The notes beneath the pieces were generated by a model that saw only the letters and a program-made list of their open reading frames with translations, did not search any database and was not told where the DNA came from. From assembly GCA_037447655.1 (NCBI GenBank), contig JBBHKE010003383.1, forward strand, positions 59,592 to 123,591: 64,000 nucleotides of DNA. Reading direction: 5' to 3'. Positions within the stretch are counted from its first letter, which is position 1. Each line of letters begins with the position of its first letter. The DNA is from Zygnema cylindricum (Eukaryota > Streptophyta > Zygnematophyceae > Zygnematales > Zygnemataceae). The translations under genes were made by a program, and so were the position numbers. Shown piece after piece: positions 10,449 through 22,940 of this stretch.

Positions 10449-13400
10449 TCATAACGATGTTCTCTCATCCTGTCGCTCGACTGAATGGCTGTTTCCTTCC
10501 TGCTTTTCCTTTCCTTCTTGCTTTTCCTTCCCTTCCTCTTCTGAGACCGGAGGAGATATTTCCGGCGATACAGTAGGGAGAGGCTCTAAAAACTGATCAG
10601 CAACTAGTTTCCAAGCCTCGGCAAGTGATGGTTCAAAGAGAGTAAAATGAACCTGAGACAATCCCACCCTCAAAAAAACAAGGTTGAGGAAAGAAACGGA
10701 CAGACAAAAATAACGGACAGTGAAAAGCTCTATGTATATAAGGTACAACTACAAATATGAATGTAATAACATACAAATACAAGATATGTATGTGATAACA
10801 TACAAGTACAAGATATGTATGTGATAACATACAAATGCAAGATGTGTATGTGATAACATACAATATACAAGATAATATACTTCGAGATGAGGTAAGATGT
10901 TAAGACAAGACCAGATAAGTTTAAACGCAAAGACAAGATGATCATGGACAAGTCACAGGAACCTAAATAGTAACATGTTAGAAATGAGTGGATCTAAGAG
11001 GGCTCATAATCAAGTGATATACTTCAAAATAATGCCAGGTGTGTGTCACTCAAATGATGTGAGTGAAAATGAAAAAACAGTAAATGAAATTATATGTCCC
11101 CTTACATCATCAGCTTGGATAAAGCAACAAGATCTTTCTCATCATTTTCCTCTTGAAAAAAACTTTTCGCGAAACCAAGAAAAGCATAACAACTCTCTCC
11201 AAAAAAGTATCAGCTGAACCAGAGGCAACAGGAAAGGTTCCAAAAATTTATATGTGCTTCAAAGTAGTGATATGCGCTTTTCAAGGTTTTTTATGGGATT
11301 CAGCTAAAGCAGTTACAGTTCCTAGGACACAAGATTTGGACATTCTCTAGAACTCACTGTTTTTTCAATGACTCATTTACAACTTATATTTGTGAACTTC
11401 ATGTATCTTAAAAACCCTACTTAAAATAATCCCAGATTCAGATTATCTTCCATCTGACTGATCCAATTTGGAAAATGAAACGAAATCAAGAAAATTTCAG
11501 CTTTTGAGAAATTTTGTCACCAACCAGTTATGAATATTAAAGTTAATTTTTCTCTTTACCAGTCAGTCATTTTCTCCGTGATCAAAATCCTGAAACGACC
11601 AAACAAAAATCTTGACAGACAAGATCTTAGCTTAACAAGGTCTATCATGTGTTCAAAATCAACGTTGTGAGGACAACGACTTTGAGTGCCCAATTTTTTT
11701 TTATTACTAATAATGATGAACAATGTACATATCCCATTACCCATCGATTCTAACTTTTTTACATTTAAACAACAACTGGCTTTGTGATAACGCAAGTAAT
11801 AGGCAAACAAAAAAGTGGGATAAAAGTTTTACCTCCTTCACATCCCCCAGATTTTCCTTCACTGCTTTGATTGAGATAGGAGCAGCCTCATCGTAAGGAT
11901 ACCTGAAATTCATAGGTCAAGCAAAACAATTAAAAACCTCTATTTCTTAAATGTTGGGAGAGAAAAGAATAGAGAAAAGGTAGAGACGGAGGGGAAAGGG
12001 GGGAAATTGAAGGTGCTGAAAGGGGAGAGAGAATGAAGAGGATAGCAGAGGAATACTGGGAGCAAGAGCGAGGAAGGGAGATAAGGCACAGGGAATAGAA
12101 AAGGAGAGAGAAAAGGGGGGTCACCAGAAAAAAAAAATTTAAGTATAACTAGTACTCCTCCCTCGCATAAGGTTGTGGGAAAATTGATCCAGAGATCCTC
12201 CATAGAGACCAGCAAAAAAAAAAAAGGGACACTTTCCACCACATATCCTTCCGTAAACACAAATATTTAGGATCAAATAGTCCAAAAAATCAGAATCAAC
12301 AACACTATTTATCGGAGGAAGCAAAGCTATATCAACAAAGGTTCTTTTCATCCTCTCTCTTTTCCTTTTATGTTGTCCACTCTTATAAAATCACACAACC
12401 TTTACTCGCAATCAGAAAAATGACCCCAAAAATACTGTCAGTTCCTACTGAATTGATTAATTATAATCAAAGAGCAGTTTAAACAGAACTCACCCATACA
12501 CTCCACATGAGATAGCTGGAAAACAAATGTACTTTAATTCCTTCTCATTGGCTCTAGCCATTGAATTCCTGCAAAAAATAAAAAAACAAAAAGAAAAATC
12601 CTTTAGGATTTAGGCAGTGAGAAAAAAAAACTGTATAAAATTCCTCTAGAGATAGGAGAGATAGTAAAATGAGAAAAAAGAAAAAAGGAGGCTATCCAAA
12701 TGGGAGCTTATTACAGGTTATTCATCAGTGGTTCACGTAAAACTTCAAAATATCAGAAATCATATATTTAAATCTAGTCGACACCAGCTATAACACTAGA
12801 ATTGGGAACATCAAAGCACAAAAGATGCCAAAAAAATCCAACCCCTGGCCTTCGGACCATAAATAGTTTAAGATTAACACTAGACCTCCTAACATCCCAT
12901 AACCCTTTCACAAAAATAAAAAGATTTGAACCCATTACTATTTGCAGCAAGGAAAAAAAGACTGACTTTCGCAGGAAAAAAAAAAAAAAACTCAACCCAT
13001 TTGTCAATCGCCTACCCTTTTCTTCCTTTTCTTCACAAGGAAAAAGTTGTCATATAAAATATCCAGCAATAATAAACACATATTGCTCCCTGCTCTCCTT
13101 CCCTCCCCCGTTTTTTTTTTTTTTTTTCTCTCTGACATAAAAATACCCGCAAAAAAGTGGAATGTGACTTGGAGACTCACTTGTAAGCATCATAAAGCAG
13201 TTTCTCAGGCGATTCTTTGACCCCTTTCCGACTAGGATTATGGTAGATAGGCCCCACAGTATGAATGACATACTTGACAGGCAACCTCCCTGCCCTGCAG
13301 AAAAACGAAAAAAAAAAGGTTTCGGATTTTGTCAAGATTTCATATACAACCTTTCTTTTTCCATAACTTTTCAGGTTGAGAGGATTCCAACAGAGGGAAA

Positions 13401-13583
13401 AGAAGGACAATAGTTTCTTTTAGAAATATGAGCGTACAAAACTAGAGTCTGGACCGTATTTATCTTAAATGCCAATCTTGTGTACTCCAAATACATATAT
13501 ATATATATAAATATACATATACATATATATATATATACACATATATATCTATATATACATATATAATATTATATATATATATA

Positions 13584-13616
<33 letters not shown>

Positions 13617-13630
13617 TATGTATGTATATC

Positions 13631-13674
<44 letters not shown>

Positions 13675-13698
13675 TATGATATATACATATACATACGT

Positions 13699-13743
<45 letters not shown>

Positions 13744-16165
13744 GAAATAAAAACCGCCTCCATTAAAAAACCCTTAGTTTTGGATACAGGCAGTGTCACT
13801 TATCGAGGCACAATTCAATACATACTACTATATTATTAGTCGGTCAAAAAATTACAAGTCAGCTTATTCAAACAAAACTTAAATACACTAAAGAACTGAG
13901 AACTTGCAATTTAACAGAGCTTTTTAAAACTAAATTTTTGAGTTACCTTGTAATGACAGCATCCCCGGTCCAACAGCGAACCCCTGGTGCAACTTCAGGC
14001 TCGTTGCGACATAACTCATAAAGCTCAGGACCGGCAGCTCGATGGATTGCTGTAACATGAAAAAAACCACAAAATGATAAAGAAACAAATGAGAATGATG
14101 GACAATATTCAAAAATGCTAGACATCATTCGGGTTCGACAAAACATTCCAAGAAACATAGGCATTTTGCAGAAGAAAACAGATAGAAAAGAGAGAGAGTT
14201 GTAACCGAATGGAAGTCTCTAACATGTTTGACAATATAGCAAAACTTTCATTCCTGGAATTCATGTGAACCACAAAAAAACTTCTTTTATAAATCCTTGG
14301 AATACAAAATCAAAAAACAGAGAGCCTCCAACAAGATTATGGCACACAACCTCCTTCTTTCTATTGAAACATTTCTTCTCAACAAAACCCTTTATAATAA
14401 TTCTAAAAAAATATTATCAATTTAAAAATCTTATACGGCAAAATCACACGAAAGTCAAATCATCGTCAAGAAAAAGTAAACGGAAAAAGAAAAAACATAG
14501 CCTCTACAAGAGGTACATACGACTTGTAATCTTAAGTACTTCCAATTACAAAGGGACTACAACCCTGCAAATATAAAGTAATAGTGAGAAGCAATACCTC
14601 CATCAACTCCACCTCCACCAGTCATGCGCTGATTTGCTGCATTCACCTGCAGACAAAAATAAAATAAAATTGGGTAACAAAATGGTCAACCAAAAGGTGC
14701 AGCGTAATGCTACCTGCCCTGATATGATTTTCTTTTCTTTGGCCTATACATACTTTGGTGTGAACCGCATTTATTCCTTTAAAAAAGCAGCAAGGGTCTA
14801 TAACTATTTGGGTATACAGATGGACATGTACCATAATATTTTCCTATTCATAACGTTAGGCAATCAAAACGCATTCCAGTAGACAGTGTACTTCAAAATC
14901 CATTCTCAATCAAGCAATAGTATGCAAGCCTGACTGACACCAATAACTTACTGCAAAGACATTAAAATCACCAAAAACCTCTGCAAGTAAACTCCAAGTT
15001 AACTCCAAACTTTAACTGATACTCGCAAAGCTAAACACTATCAAAACATTATTTCATGCTTATACAAAATATCAGTAAACTAAGAAATTTCATGGAAACT
15101 CACATAAAACATCAGAGAAGCTAAGAAAAAGAAACTCACACGAACCATCAAATAAACGAAGAAGTGGAATCAAAACTCACAGAAAAAAAAAGGAAAGCCA
15201 CACAGCGCATCAAATAAACTAAGAAATGGGATGGGAACTCACACAAGGAATAAAATGGAAACTCGCACAAAACATCTAATAAACCAAGAAATGGAATGGA
15301 AACTCACAATTGCATCCAGCTTTCCATCCACAGACCATTTGGTGATGTCACCAAGTTGAAGGGAAAGTATAGCTTGGTCTGTCAGTCTGTATAAAACCTC
15401 TCCCCTCCTACGAGGCCTCCAGTAGACATTCGAAGCAAGCTTAGAATCTTCTTTGTCTGTATGGTTATCTTCACGATTCAAATCTGTCGATGCTTCAATC
15501 GAGTTCTCCTCTGTAGAAACAGCTGGAGAAAGTCTCAATTTCTTATTTTCGTTAACATTATCATCTCCGTCCTCAGAATTCTGTTGATTGCTGACATCAG
15601 CTTCAACTTCCAAACCAGTATTGCTGACGCCATCCCTGTTTTCAGCATTGGATGCTGTAACGGATGATTGCTGATCTTCTGACGCTTGCTGAGGTTCTTC
15701 TCCTCCAAACGCCATGCTGAATGGCCTGTTTGGTTTCAAGTTAAGTGACTTTTTCGATGAGCTCCGAGAAGGATGCGAACTTCCAAACGAACCAGGTAAA
15801 GATTTTGCTAAGCAAACAGCGCTCAAACTTTTAAATTCTTTCCTAGAGTTCTCCTGCAAATTCAAGTAACCTTTTTGTTTACTGTTGCAAACATCGGCGA
15901 TTTTTTTATAAGAAGGTTCCTGGAACGTTAAAGTCGATGTTTCTTGATTATTACTATTGCTGCTACTGACGATTTGAGAAAAAGCGTGTGGAAATAAACA
16001 GCCTAGTTGAAAAAGAGCAACTTGTGAAGCCACGACTGTGAAAAGTTTCTTCTCTCCAATCCTGTAATTCTTCTGCCAAACTGCACGTTGCTTAATTTGC
16101 CCGGTATTCAAAAAATATGATGCAGGTTTGCAGGTACACCTAAGTTTATAAATGTTGCAAAACAT
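10449..16165 (-). CDS. Macro-domain protein, MacroD-type ADP-ribose / O-acetyl-ADP-ribose hydrolase
   Basis: The exons in coding order are 16165-15308, 14646-14598, 14049-13947, 13294-13181, 12568-12494, 11902-11833 and 10652-10449. They total 1473 nt (490 residues) with GT-AG introns and matching phases throughout. The macro domain spans roughly residues 265-460. It begins with LQLGDIT, followed by the ribose-binding [18 protein letters not shown] at about 288-305, [11 protein letters not shown], and the [10 protein letters not shown] loop. The NAAN and GGGGVDGAIH pattern belongs to the MacroD group, which removes ADP-ribose from acidic side chains and hydrolyses O-acetyl-ADP-ribose. The end ([14 protein letters not shown]) resembles plant homologues. 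The chosen ATG gives a basic N-terminus without early acidic residues, suggesting an organelle transit peptide. About 220 residues of Ser/Asn/Glu-rich linker precede the domain. The C-terminus carries a short KEKQEG repeat. An upstream in-frame GTG-initiated extension was not used. Confidence 0.9.
10740..10872. repeat. 29-bp tandem repeat, about four copies
   Basis: Copies beginning ACATACAA start at 10769, 10798, 10827 and 10856, so the period is exactly 29 bp. The unit contains CAAGATATGTATGTGATA with few substitutions. It sits in the last intron of the macro-domain gene, about 90 bp upstream of the final acceptor in transcript order. It is a minisatellite of recent origin judging by the low divergence. 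Confidence 0.85.
13490..13740. repeat. Long AT/ATAC microsatellite
   Basis: About 250 bases consist almost only of alternating A and T with occasional C or G (ATATAC and GTATGT variants). It lies inside the intron between the third and fourth exons of the macro-domain gene. Such tracts can extrude cruciforms and are common sites of length variation. Confidence 0.9.
15060..15320 (-). repeat. Degenerate tandem array starting at the first splice donor of the macro gene
   Basis: Read on the minus strand, the true donor GTGAGTTTCCATTCC at 15307 is followed by further copies of GTGAGTTT-like blocks near 15265, 15240, 15180, 15140 and 15105. Each is followed by TTCTT(A/G)GTTTATT and TGATGTTTTGT-like segments. 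The unit is irregular, roughly 30-60 bp. The array therefore consists of repeated copies of the start of the intron, including the splice donor sequence. Confidence 0.75.
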
Positions 16166-16640
16166 GGATGGAAAAAGAGTCTTCCACCACAAGAAAAAAA
16201 AATGATGTAATACCTGCACTAAAGTTGACGACTGATGTTTTAACACTTTGAATACACTCACTGTATTGCTGTCTGATGACTGGAAATTTTTTAAACGTTG
16301 ACGTTTGGATACAATACATTGTGGTGTACTTTATAGACTTCTAAAGTTCTAAAGATTATCGCGCTACGGCCGATTTGCATGCCGGATTGAGATTGCAGAG
16401 TTTTGTATCCAGTTATATGATATACTGATATCCTATGTGAAATACTCTTGATACAATGATGCGCGATAGAATACGCCGCTACAGTCTGCTAACTTTGCTC
16501 TAGCACTAGTTCAGTTTAGCGTTACATCATGAAGTGGGTTTGGCTCAGTTTAGCTTTGCTTAGCTTAGTACTGTCTTTCGGGACACAGCCTATTTAGTTC
16601 AGACAACAGTTGCTCCGTGGTTGACAGCCCAAGCGCCGCC
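16166..16640. other. Upstream region of the macro-domain gene
   Basis: This AT-rich stretch precedes the minus-strand macro-domain gene and should contain its promoter and leader. A GTTTAGCTTTGCTTAGCTTAG block near 16545 resembles TTTAGTTCACTTTAGCTTGG near 17965, so part of it is dispersed repeat. No specific regulatory site can be named. Confidence 0.3.
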
Positions 16641-16900
16641 AGTTTTGGGTCTTGCTTTCACAATTGTAGTTTTCAGGTGCGTTACAGTGGGTCCATACAG
16701 TGTGCATATCGATATCGTACAATATGCAGAAGACCCATATTGTATGGTCGTAAAAGAATTTATGTCAATATTTAGGGGTGAGTTGCACGTCAATTAACAG
16801 ATGGATAATTAAATGGGCATCAAAATTGCCTAAATTTTTGAAAAGGTAGAGATGTTTAAAAAGGGCATCAAATCTGTCCAAATCGAGACTGGCTTTCTTC
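16640..16900. mobile_element. Degenerate copy of repeat family X
   Basis: The segment AGACCCATATTGTATGGTCG followed by GGGTGAGTTGCACGTCAATT resembles, in reverse orientation, the stretch at 24630-24706 (TTGCACATCGATCG-type sequence and AATACAATATGGGTCTTAAG on the opposite strand). The two copies share order and spacing over about 150 bp but are diverged. Clear termini are not visible here. Confidence 0.45.
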
Positions 16901-19900
16901 CGTCCAACGCCTGAAAATTACTTGCAGTTAAGTGAGAAGTTCACATGAATGTTTTATGTCAAAATAAACATTAACACTAATAACGATAAATGGTGTACAC
17001 GGAAAATAGCTATTATTATATACCATTACTAGTGAAAAAACACAAACCACAATACTAACGCTATTTCGGGTTCAAGGACCTAAAGCCAGCAAGACATCGA
17101 GCAATTTCTTTATGGAATACATTTTTACACTACAATATTTAAATACCTGTTGGATTCGAGTAATTGACACTAATTAAATAATACTTACACTTGCTTAAAA
17201 GGGGGAAAAACATGTTGATTATATTTTAGGTTCAAGCTTGTAATTTGGGGGTGTTGACACAGTGTTTCCACATTCACACAATAGTCATACATAATACATT
17301 TGTCTCATTGGTTATTATCGAGGCCGAAATTGTCGAGGCCGTTTGTTTCTATTTTCTAGTCATTTCTCATGAGGTTTGTTGTCATTAACATTCTTGAAGA
17401 AAAAATCACGCCCTTCGGAGTCCCAAACAATGGTGTTTGACTAAGTTAGATTGTTAACCAGTGACGACATCGTACAAAAATATGATTCGAGTTTGCATAT
17501 ACAATACGCGTATAACTTTTTATTCCCACTAAACGCATAAATTATAAAACTAATACTTTTAAACCATGCTTAAACTACACTGTCCATTGTTATTGCTACT
17601 AATAACATTCTTTATTTGGCAGAAAATCATTAAATAGTGTTAACAATATGATGTAAAAAAATAGGGTACAACCTGTCACGTCTCCTTACACAAAACTACT
17701 ACCTTAGACTCTAATTCCTCTATAATGATGTTGACGACAAACAGTGTATTTTTTAGTCATATGTTACATCAATATCGAAGCTAACTACCGAAATTTTCTT
17801 TCGTACATTATTTTAGGTGATATGACCTTCTCTTTTCAATAAAAATATAGAAGTCACCGTTAACATCTAAGGCAAACTCATTTGATGTGTTTACCTTATC
17901 AAATATTATTTTTAATCCTTGTTTGGTCCACAGGTGTAGAGCAACACTCGGCGTGGTTTAGTTCACTTTAGCTTGGTTTCGATCAATTTCGCTTCATCGT
18001 AGGGCAAACTAAAAAAAAAATGAAACCTGGTTTTATAATTACAAACGAATCCAAAACATTATATTTTTCGTAATTAACCTCTCAAACAATTGGCAGTATT
18101 GTGTATTGGGAACCTTTTAACGATAACGGATATGTATATTTATTTTACCTTCATATAATCGATACATTCGTTCAAAATATCGACAAGGGCATTCTTCAAG
18201 CAAACCTAAACATTCCGTTTTGCCGAATGTTATGAATATGACAAGTGGTTGGATGTCCAACGTCCCATCACTTTAATGGTTTCTCGATCAACACTGAAAT
18301 ATTTACCATGAAAAAATCAAGCTTGGAAAATTAAAACATAGATAACAAAATTTCATTATTTCAAATAAATACATGAAAAAAATCAAATGTTGAGTTGAAA
18401 AAACGCACCCTCCTGTCCCCAACATAGTTGCTCCTTGACCACGTCCGGCATGGGTTTTATGAGACAAGGAAATATTTTTGGTTTTGATTTTTTTTTAGAT
18501 ATATTGAAACATGTTTTATAGCAAAGAGGCTGCATGAACCGTGTTTCTTCCTTCTTGGTTTTTCGCTAAAACTCTCCCTTCCGTGAAAGGTTTCCTGTAC
18601 CAGGTTTCTTTCATCGAAAAATTGGGTATTGCATTTTTATTTGTAGCTAATTCCCACATCCAAAAATATTGTTGGGCCACAGCACCTATCAGACAAATAA
18701 GAAAGTCTAAGTGACGCATGCATCCGATAAATTTTGCACGACCATTCTGCAGATAAAAAATACCACAAAAATAACCATAAAAAATAAAATAAAAATTGCT
18801 TTTGGGTTATGTACAAAACATTACAAAAATAAACATTTCGTTAAAGCTCCAGTTTTATGGATTACTTGCTACATTAGTTTTCCCATTTCTTGTAACCATC
18901 GCCAAAACATAACCCTTGTCCGGCCCAAGATAAGGAAGATCATACGAAAAAACATCCGCTAACTGAGCATTTTTGGAATCATCACTACAACTGAGACACG
19001 CATGGTTCATGATAAATTGACTCTTTCAAAAAAAAAAACAAAACAACAAAGAGAAAATAAATGACAAAGTTACAAATATAGTGTGAGCTTTCTTTGACGA
19101 GAATGTACCTTTTCTCCCAAAAACAAAAATTGCATCACCAAAAAAATAAACAAAACAACACAAACAGAAAAAAATGACAATGTTATAAACATAATGAGAG
19201 CTTTGTTTTGAAAGAATGTATACTTCCTCCCAAAAAACAAAAATTGCACATAATTTTCGTCCCGTTTAAGTCTTTGGAGTTAACCCCTAAAAACTTGTAT
19301 AACTTATAAAAAACATGTTAAAAAAAATGTAATATGAAGTCAAAAAATAAAATCCAAACCCTAAAACAAGAAAATCGGATAAGAAACTGAAAATAAATGC
19401 ACCCAATAAAATAAAGTGAAAAGTAAAAAACAACATGAATCGAAAAAATGAAATGTAAGATTTAGTATTTTTATCAATACATACCTCACTTAAATGTTGG
19501 TGTATAGTTCCATCCCCAACTTTTTTTCTTTGTGGCTTCCTTCGACCAACTCCAACCAAAATGTTGAAAACCCTTGTAATCTTTTAGAGAATACGCTTCT
19601 CGTATGCCTTCTTGGTGGGGTTCATAGTTATTTTTTAAAAAATTTGATAATTTTTTTCTAGACTCATATAAAAGTTTTTGGATGATATTGTTGTCTCTAA
19701 GGTTTTCACCCCCCCTCTTTTTATGGCTAAATGCGTTTTACATAAGTCTTGAAGTTCTTTCACCGATTCTATCAGGGTGGTATAGCTCTTATTTTTGTTA
19801 TTCTCTAGTAGTCCAATAAACCCATCAGGTGTAATAACTATATGTGGGTGCCTTTGTGCAATCTAAAAATTTTCATACCGATATAAACCAACTTGATAGG

Positions 19901-20275
19901 CTTATGTTGTGTTTGGGCTACGTTGTTTTAATGTATCTTTGATGATCCGTGCTCGATCTGACTCACTATGTTGTGGGGGGTTTTTTATTTCCTACATTGT
20001 TATCGTCATCTTCTAAACGAACAAATTTTGACAGTTTCCAAATGCGAGCCCTAAATGCGAGCCCTAAGACAATACTAGGTAAAATTTGGAAAATTCCCTT
20101 ACGCCAAGAAAAAAATTGTGAAGAAGAAAAAATAAACATATTAAAAAGAAAATAATTATAAAAACCTTTAAAAAGTTTAATCTAAAAAAAAGGAGTTCAA
20201 AGAAAAACAAGTAAAGGAATAAAACATATGAAATAAAAAAAGAGAGAAAAAAAAAACGAAAATACAAAACTGTAG
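16900..20275. other. AT-rich intergenic DNA without recognisable genes
   Basis: The stretch contains A/T homopolymers, a possible family Y fragment at 16965-17060 (AACACTAATAACGATAAATGGTGTACACGG), and two similar copies of a CAAAAATTGCA-containing block near 19110-19250 (GAGCTTTNNTTTGACGAGAATGTA). The longest open stretches, such as 18516-18719 on the minus strand, resemble no protein I know and have no splice context. Confidence 0.4.
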
Positions 20276-20372
20276 GTTTGGGGTTAGGCCGTAAGATTTA
20301 AGGTTAGGCTGTAAGATTTAGGGTTAAGAGATTTAGGGTAAAGCTGTAGAATTTAGGGTTAGGGTGGACTTC
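20276..20372. repeat. Interstitial telomere-like repeat patch
   Basis: Several degenerate TTTAGGG / TTAGGG / TTAAGG units occur in about 95 bases (AGATTTAGGGTT, GAGATTTAGGGTAA, GAATTTAGGGTTAGGG), interleaved with CTGTAAGA spacers. TTTAGGG is the usual telomere unit of green plants and many green algae. A short degenerate internal patch is typical of old double-strand break repair. It could also be chance low complexity. Confidence 0.5.
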
Positions 20373-21117
20373 CATTAGGCGCCTCAATAATTGTACGGAA
20401 AATTTTACTAAAGGGCTTGCCTTGCATTAGGTCGCGTCAATAAACCACTTTTTATTTGCGTGGCTCATTCTAGTTATTAACACGTAGAGTAATATTCGAT
20501 GCTTAAAATCTTGAAAAAATATTCGAATGCAAAGTCTGAACGCAATATCTGTACCAACGGAGGTAATATCATTACCATCGGATGAAATATCTGTACCGTC
20601 GGAGGTAATTAATGACTTGTACAAAGGGCATTAAATATACTACCCAAAATTTAAAAACGCAATGACAAAAAGGCGGCGAAGAAATTTCATGGTGAGAGCG
20701 TGACGGGATGATTTCGGCGGATTCGCAGCCACGCTGGCAGAAGGCACATGGCCCTTGCGACGTGTACGCACATACGCGCGCGCTCATCGAGGATTTTTTT
20801 TACCTTTTCCACGCGCCTTATTTTTACACCTTAAGTCTTCTAGAAATGTCCTCCCTGTGCACGACCTTAACAAACTGTAGGGTTAGTGACGTGGCGTGTC
20901 GGATAAAAAGTGTAATAACATGTGACGGTCCGAATTTACGCCTAAAACCTTGGACATTTTTGATGTTTTCTTTAAAAAAATTTAAATTATGTACGAAACT
21001 GCACGAAACGGTACGGCGGTCAGTAAAAAACCCCATTTTTTCGCTAATGGAAGGCCACCCCTACCATAAGAAGTTTAGAACGGATGATGCTTGCTGATAT
21101 TGTACGGACATGTTAAG
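20373..21117. other. Intergenic DNA, no recognisable gene
   Basis: The stretch holds short inverted blocks (GTACCAACGGAGGTAATAT and ATCTGTACCGTCGGAGGTAAT around 20555-20610, a direct repeat about 40 bp apart) and otherwise unique-looking sequence. An open stretch at 20708-21097 on the plus strand shows no recognisable domain. Confidence 0.35.
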
Positions 21118-21118
21118 A

Positions 21119-21596
21119 TAAGGGGAAATTTCTATCGGAACATCATTCAATGGGTCATGTTCATAGTTCAAAAGTAGGTGAAAGTAGGCCCATACAATAT
21201 GCCTATTGTATGCAAAACATACAATATGACCTTAAGACCATATTGTATTCCGACCAATTCGGACCAATTAAAACATCCGGACCAAATATTGGACCAATTA
21301 AAACATTCTGACAAAACTTTATTTCTTACACCGTCGGATTCAAACGATCGGACGGTCGCTGATTAAAGTAGCGATCTAAGAAGATCACATGAAAAGCCCA
21401 TTACACAACTTACGCTAAAGGCGCCGACCAAAGGCCTACTAAAAAACGCCTACTTTTGAACTATGGTCGTTGTTCGTGGCGCTACACGTAAACCATCCGG
21501 CCAGAAAAGTTACGCAAAGTTTGTTACGCTTTCGTAAAAGTTAACATATACGACAGCGTACCCCATCGAAATATGTTCCGACGGAAATTTCCCCTA
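21119..21596. mobile_element. Small DNA transposon with AGGGGAAATTTC terminal inverted repeats, interrupted by a family X element
   Basis: The left end reads AGGGGAAATTTCTATCGG and continues AACAT at 21121-21143. The right end reads ATGTTCCGACGGAAATTT and then CCCCT at 21573-21595, so the ends are inverted repeats of about 23 bp with one mismatch. The middle is taken up by the family X copy at 21162-21465. Without it the element would be only about 170 bp. The target duplication cannot be defined clearly (a TA dinucleotide is possible). Confidence 0.65.
21162..21465 (-). mobile_element. Repeat family X copy 1 (terminal CATAGTTCAAAAGTAGG inverted repeats)
   Basis: The element begins CATAGTTCAAAAGTAGG and ends CCTACTTTTGAACTATG, a perfect 17-bp inverted repeat, over 304 bp. 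Read in reverse it aligns with copies at 23330-24706 and 24710-24945. The shared blocks are AGTAGGC, GTAGGCCTTTGGTC, TAAGTTGTGTTATGGGCTTT, GATCTTCTTAGATCGCTACT, GATCGTCCGAATCTGACGG and several TTGGTCCGAATGTTTT copies. It encodes nothing and is a non-autonomous DNA transposon of unassigned superfamily. Confidence 0.75.
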
Positions 21597-21639
21597 AAAG
21601 TTTAGATTTTAATGCTCAAGGTACCGGCCATAATTTATG

Positions 21640-22940
21640 TAACTGCCTAACTGGGTACTCTACATCTTGAATCGTTATTAGAGTAGAAGTTTTTTTAGCG
21701 TATAGGAATAATTACCGATATTAACGCTAATTGGGAATTTGGAAATTTTCAAAGAAACCGTCCACTCTAGTTAAGAATTATATTTCTATTGGAGAATTTA
21801 AAAAAAAAAAAATTACCCGAATTAGCGTTCAATACGCTAATAACGTAGTTTACACGTACTTGATTCTTGGCCGTACTGGCCAGTAGCAGAAGCATGCGTA
21901 CGGATAAGGTACGATTAATCGTACGAATAGGTTTTACTTTACACATACACCTGATTACCGTACACCACCAATCGTTAATAGCGTTGTGTACGCTAATTCC
22001 GTCCCGCTTTTTTTTTTTTTATTCTCCATTAGCGTAGTTCACTCTATTTTTTTCTTTACTCTATTTAGGTTGGCCGCAAAAAAGTGCGCCAAGGAAAGTG
22101 TAGCAAGGCAGGCAGGCAGGGAAGCGGTTGTAGCCAGGGCAGAGGGGCAGAAAAGGGGTGGGGCTTATAGTTCGCCACCGTTCCACCACTCGCCCAGCCC
22201 TTTTTCTCCGCCTTCCGCCCCTCCCTCCCTCCCTCCTTATTAGTGTCCTGTACGCTAAAGAAAATTAGAAATAACAATTGTGTAGTTTTTTCTTTCAAAC
22301 TTTGGCGTAGGAAACAAAGAAACTTCCCTAATAACGTTCTGGGCCGCATGCGGAAACAAATTATTCTGCCCAACCCACTACACAGTGCAGTGAATCAGTA
22401 ATACATGGAAGCTGGAATGTAATTACTAATGACACAAAGGGAAATTGATATCGCAACAGTCATTTTGGATTTTTGCATGAGCGCAAAACTGTAAAACTAC
22501 ACCGTGAATCACTAGAGAAATTACTTACCTGGTCGCTGAAATTTTGACTCTATACATCAAATAGAGTAAGCGATTCTAATTTTTTTTCACATTCACCCCA
22601 GGCAAGGCTTAATTAGCGTTTTTAATCTCTTCTAAATATATGTCTGAAAGGGTATTAATGATGTTTTGATTTACCACCATCATGTAACCCGTTAACAAAA
22701 CACGTAGTGCGAACGTCATAGTGACGATAAACTGTACGTTTTGTCAGATTCTGTACAAATACCTTATTTACAGTAGAGGATGTTAACTTGCCAAATTAGA
22801 GTACACCGCATAAATTAGAGTAAATTCCTTTTTGAAACAGCTCTATCACATAAGATAGAGTAAATTACTCTAATTATTTTTTTATCTTTTTTTACTCTAA
22901 TTTTTTCATTACTCTAATTACGATGCGCGGTGTACAGTAC
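21640..22940. mobile_element. Cluster of family Y sequences, including a possible element at 21960-22935
   Basis: The left boundary reads GTACACCACCAATCGTTAAT. The right boundary, read on the opposite strand, is GTACACCGCGCATCGTAATT, so the two ends are similar inverted repeats. Inside are many ACTCTAATT-type repeats and a CT-rich block (22190-22240). Flanking sequence at 21660-21735 holds further CGTTATTAGAG and ATTAACGCTAATTGG blocks. No coding capacity is visible. Confidence 0.5.

Noticed and set aside
16166-16261. GTG-initiated N-terminal extension of the macro-domain protein
   Set aside because: It has no ATG and is hydrophobic without family support; the ATG at 16165 gives a plausible transit peptide.
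18516-18719. Minus-strand stretch with CLIGAVAQQYFWMWELATN
   Set aside because: It is short, with no recognisable family and no convincing splice sites.
20708-21097. 129-residue open stretch
   Set aside because: No domain is recognised; it overlaps repeat-rich DNA and an opposite-strand open stretch.
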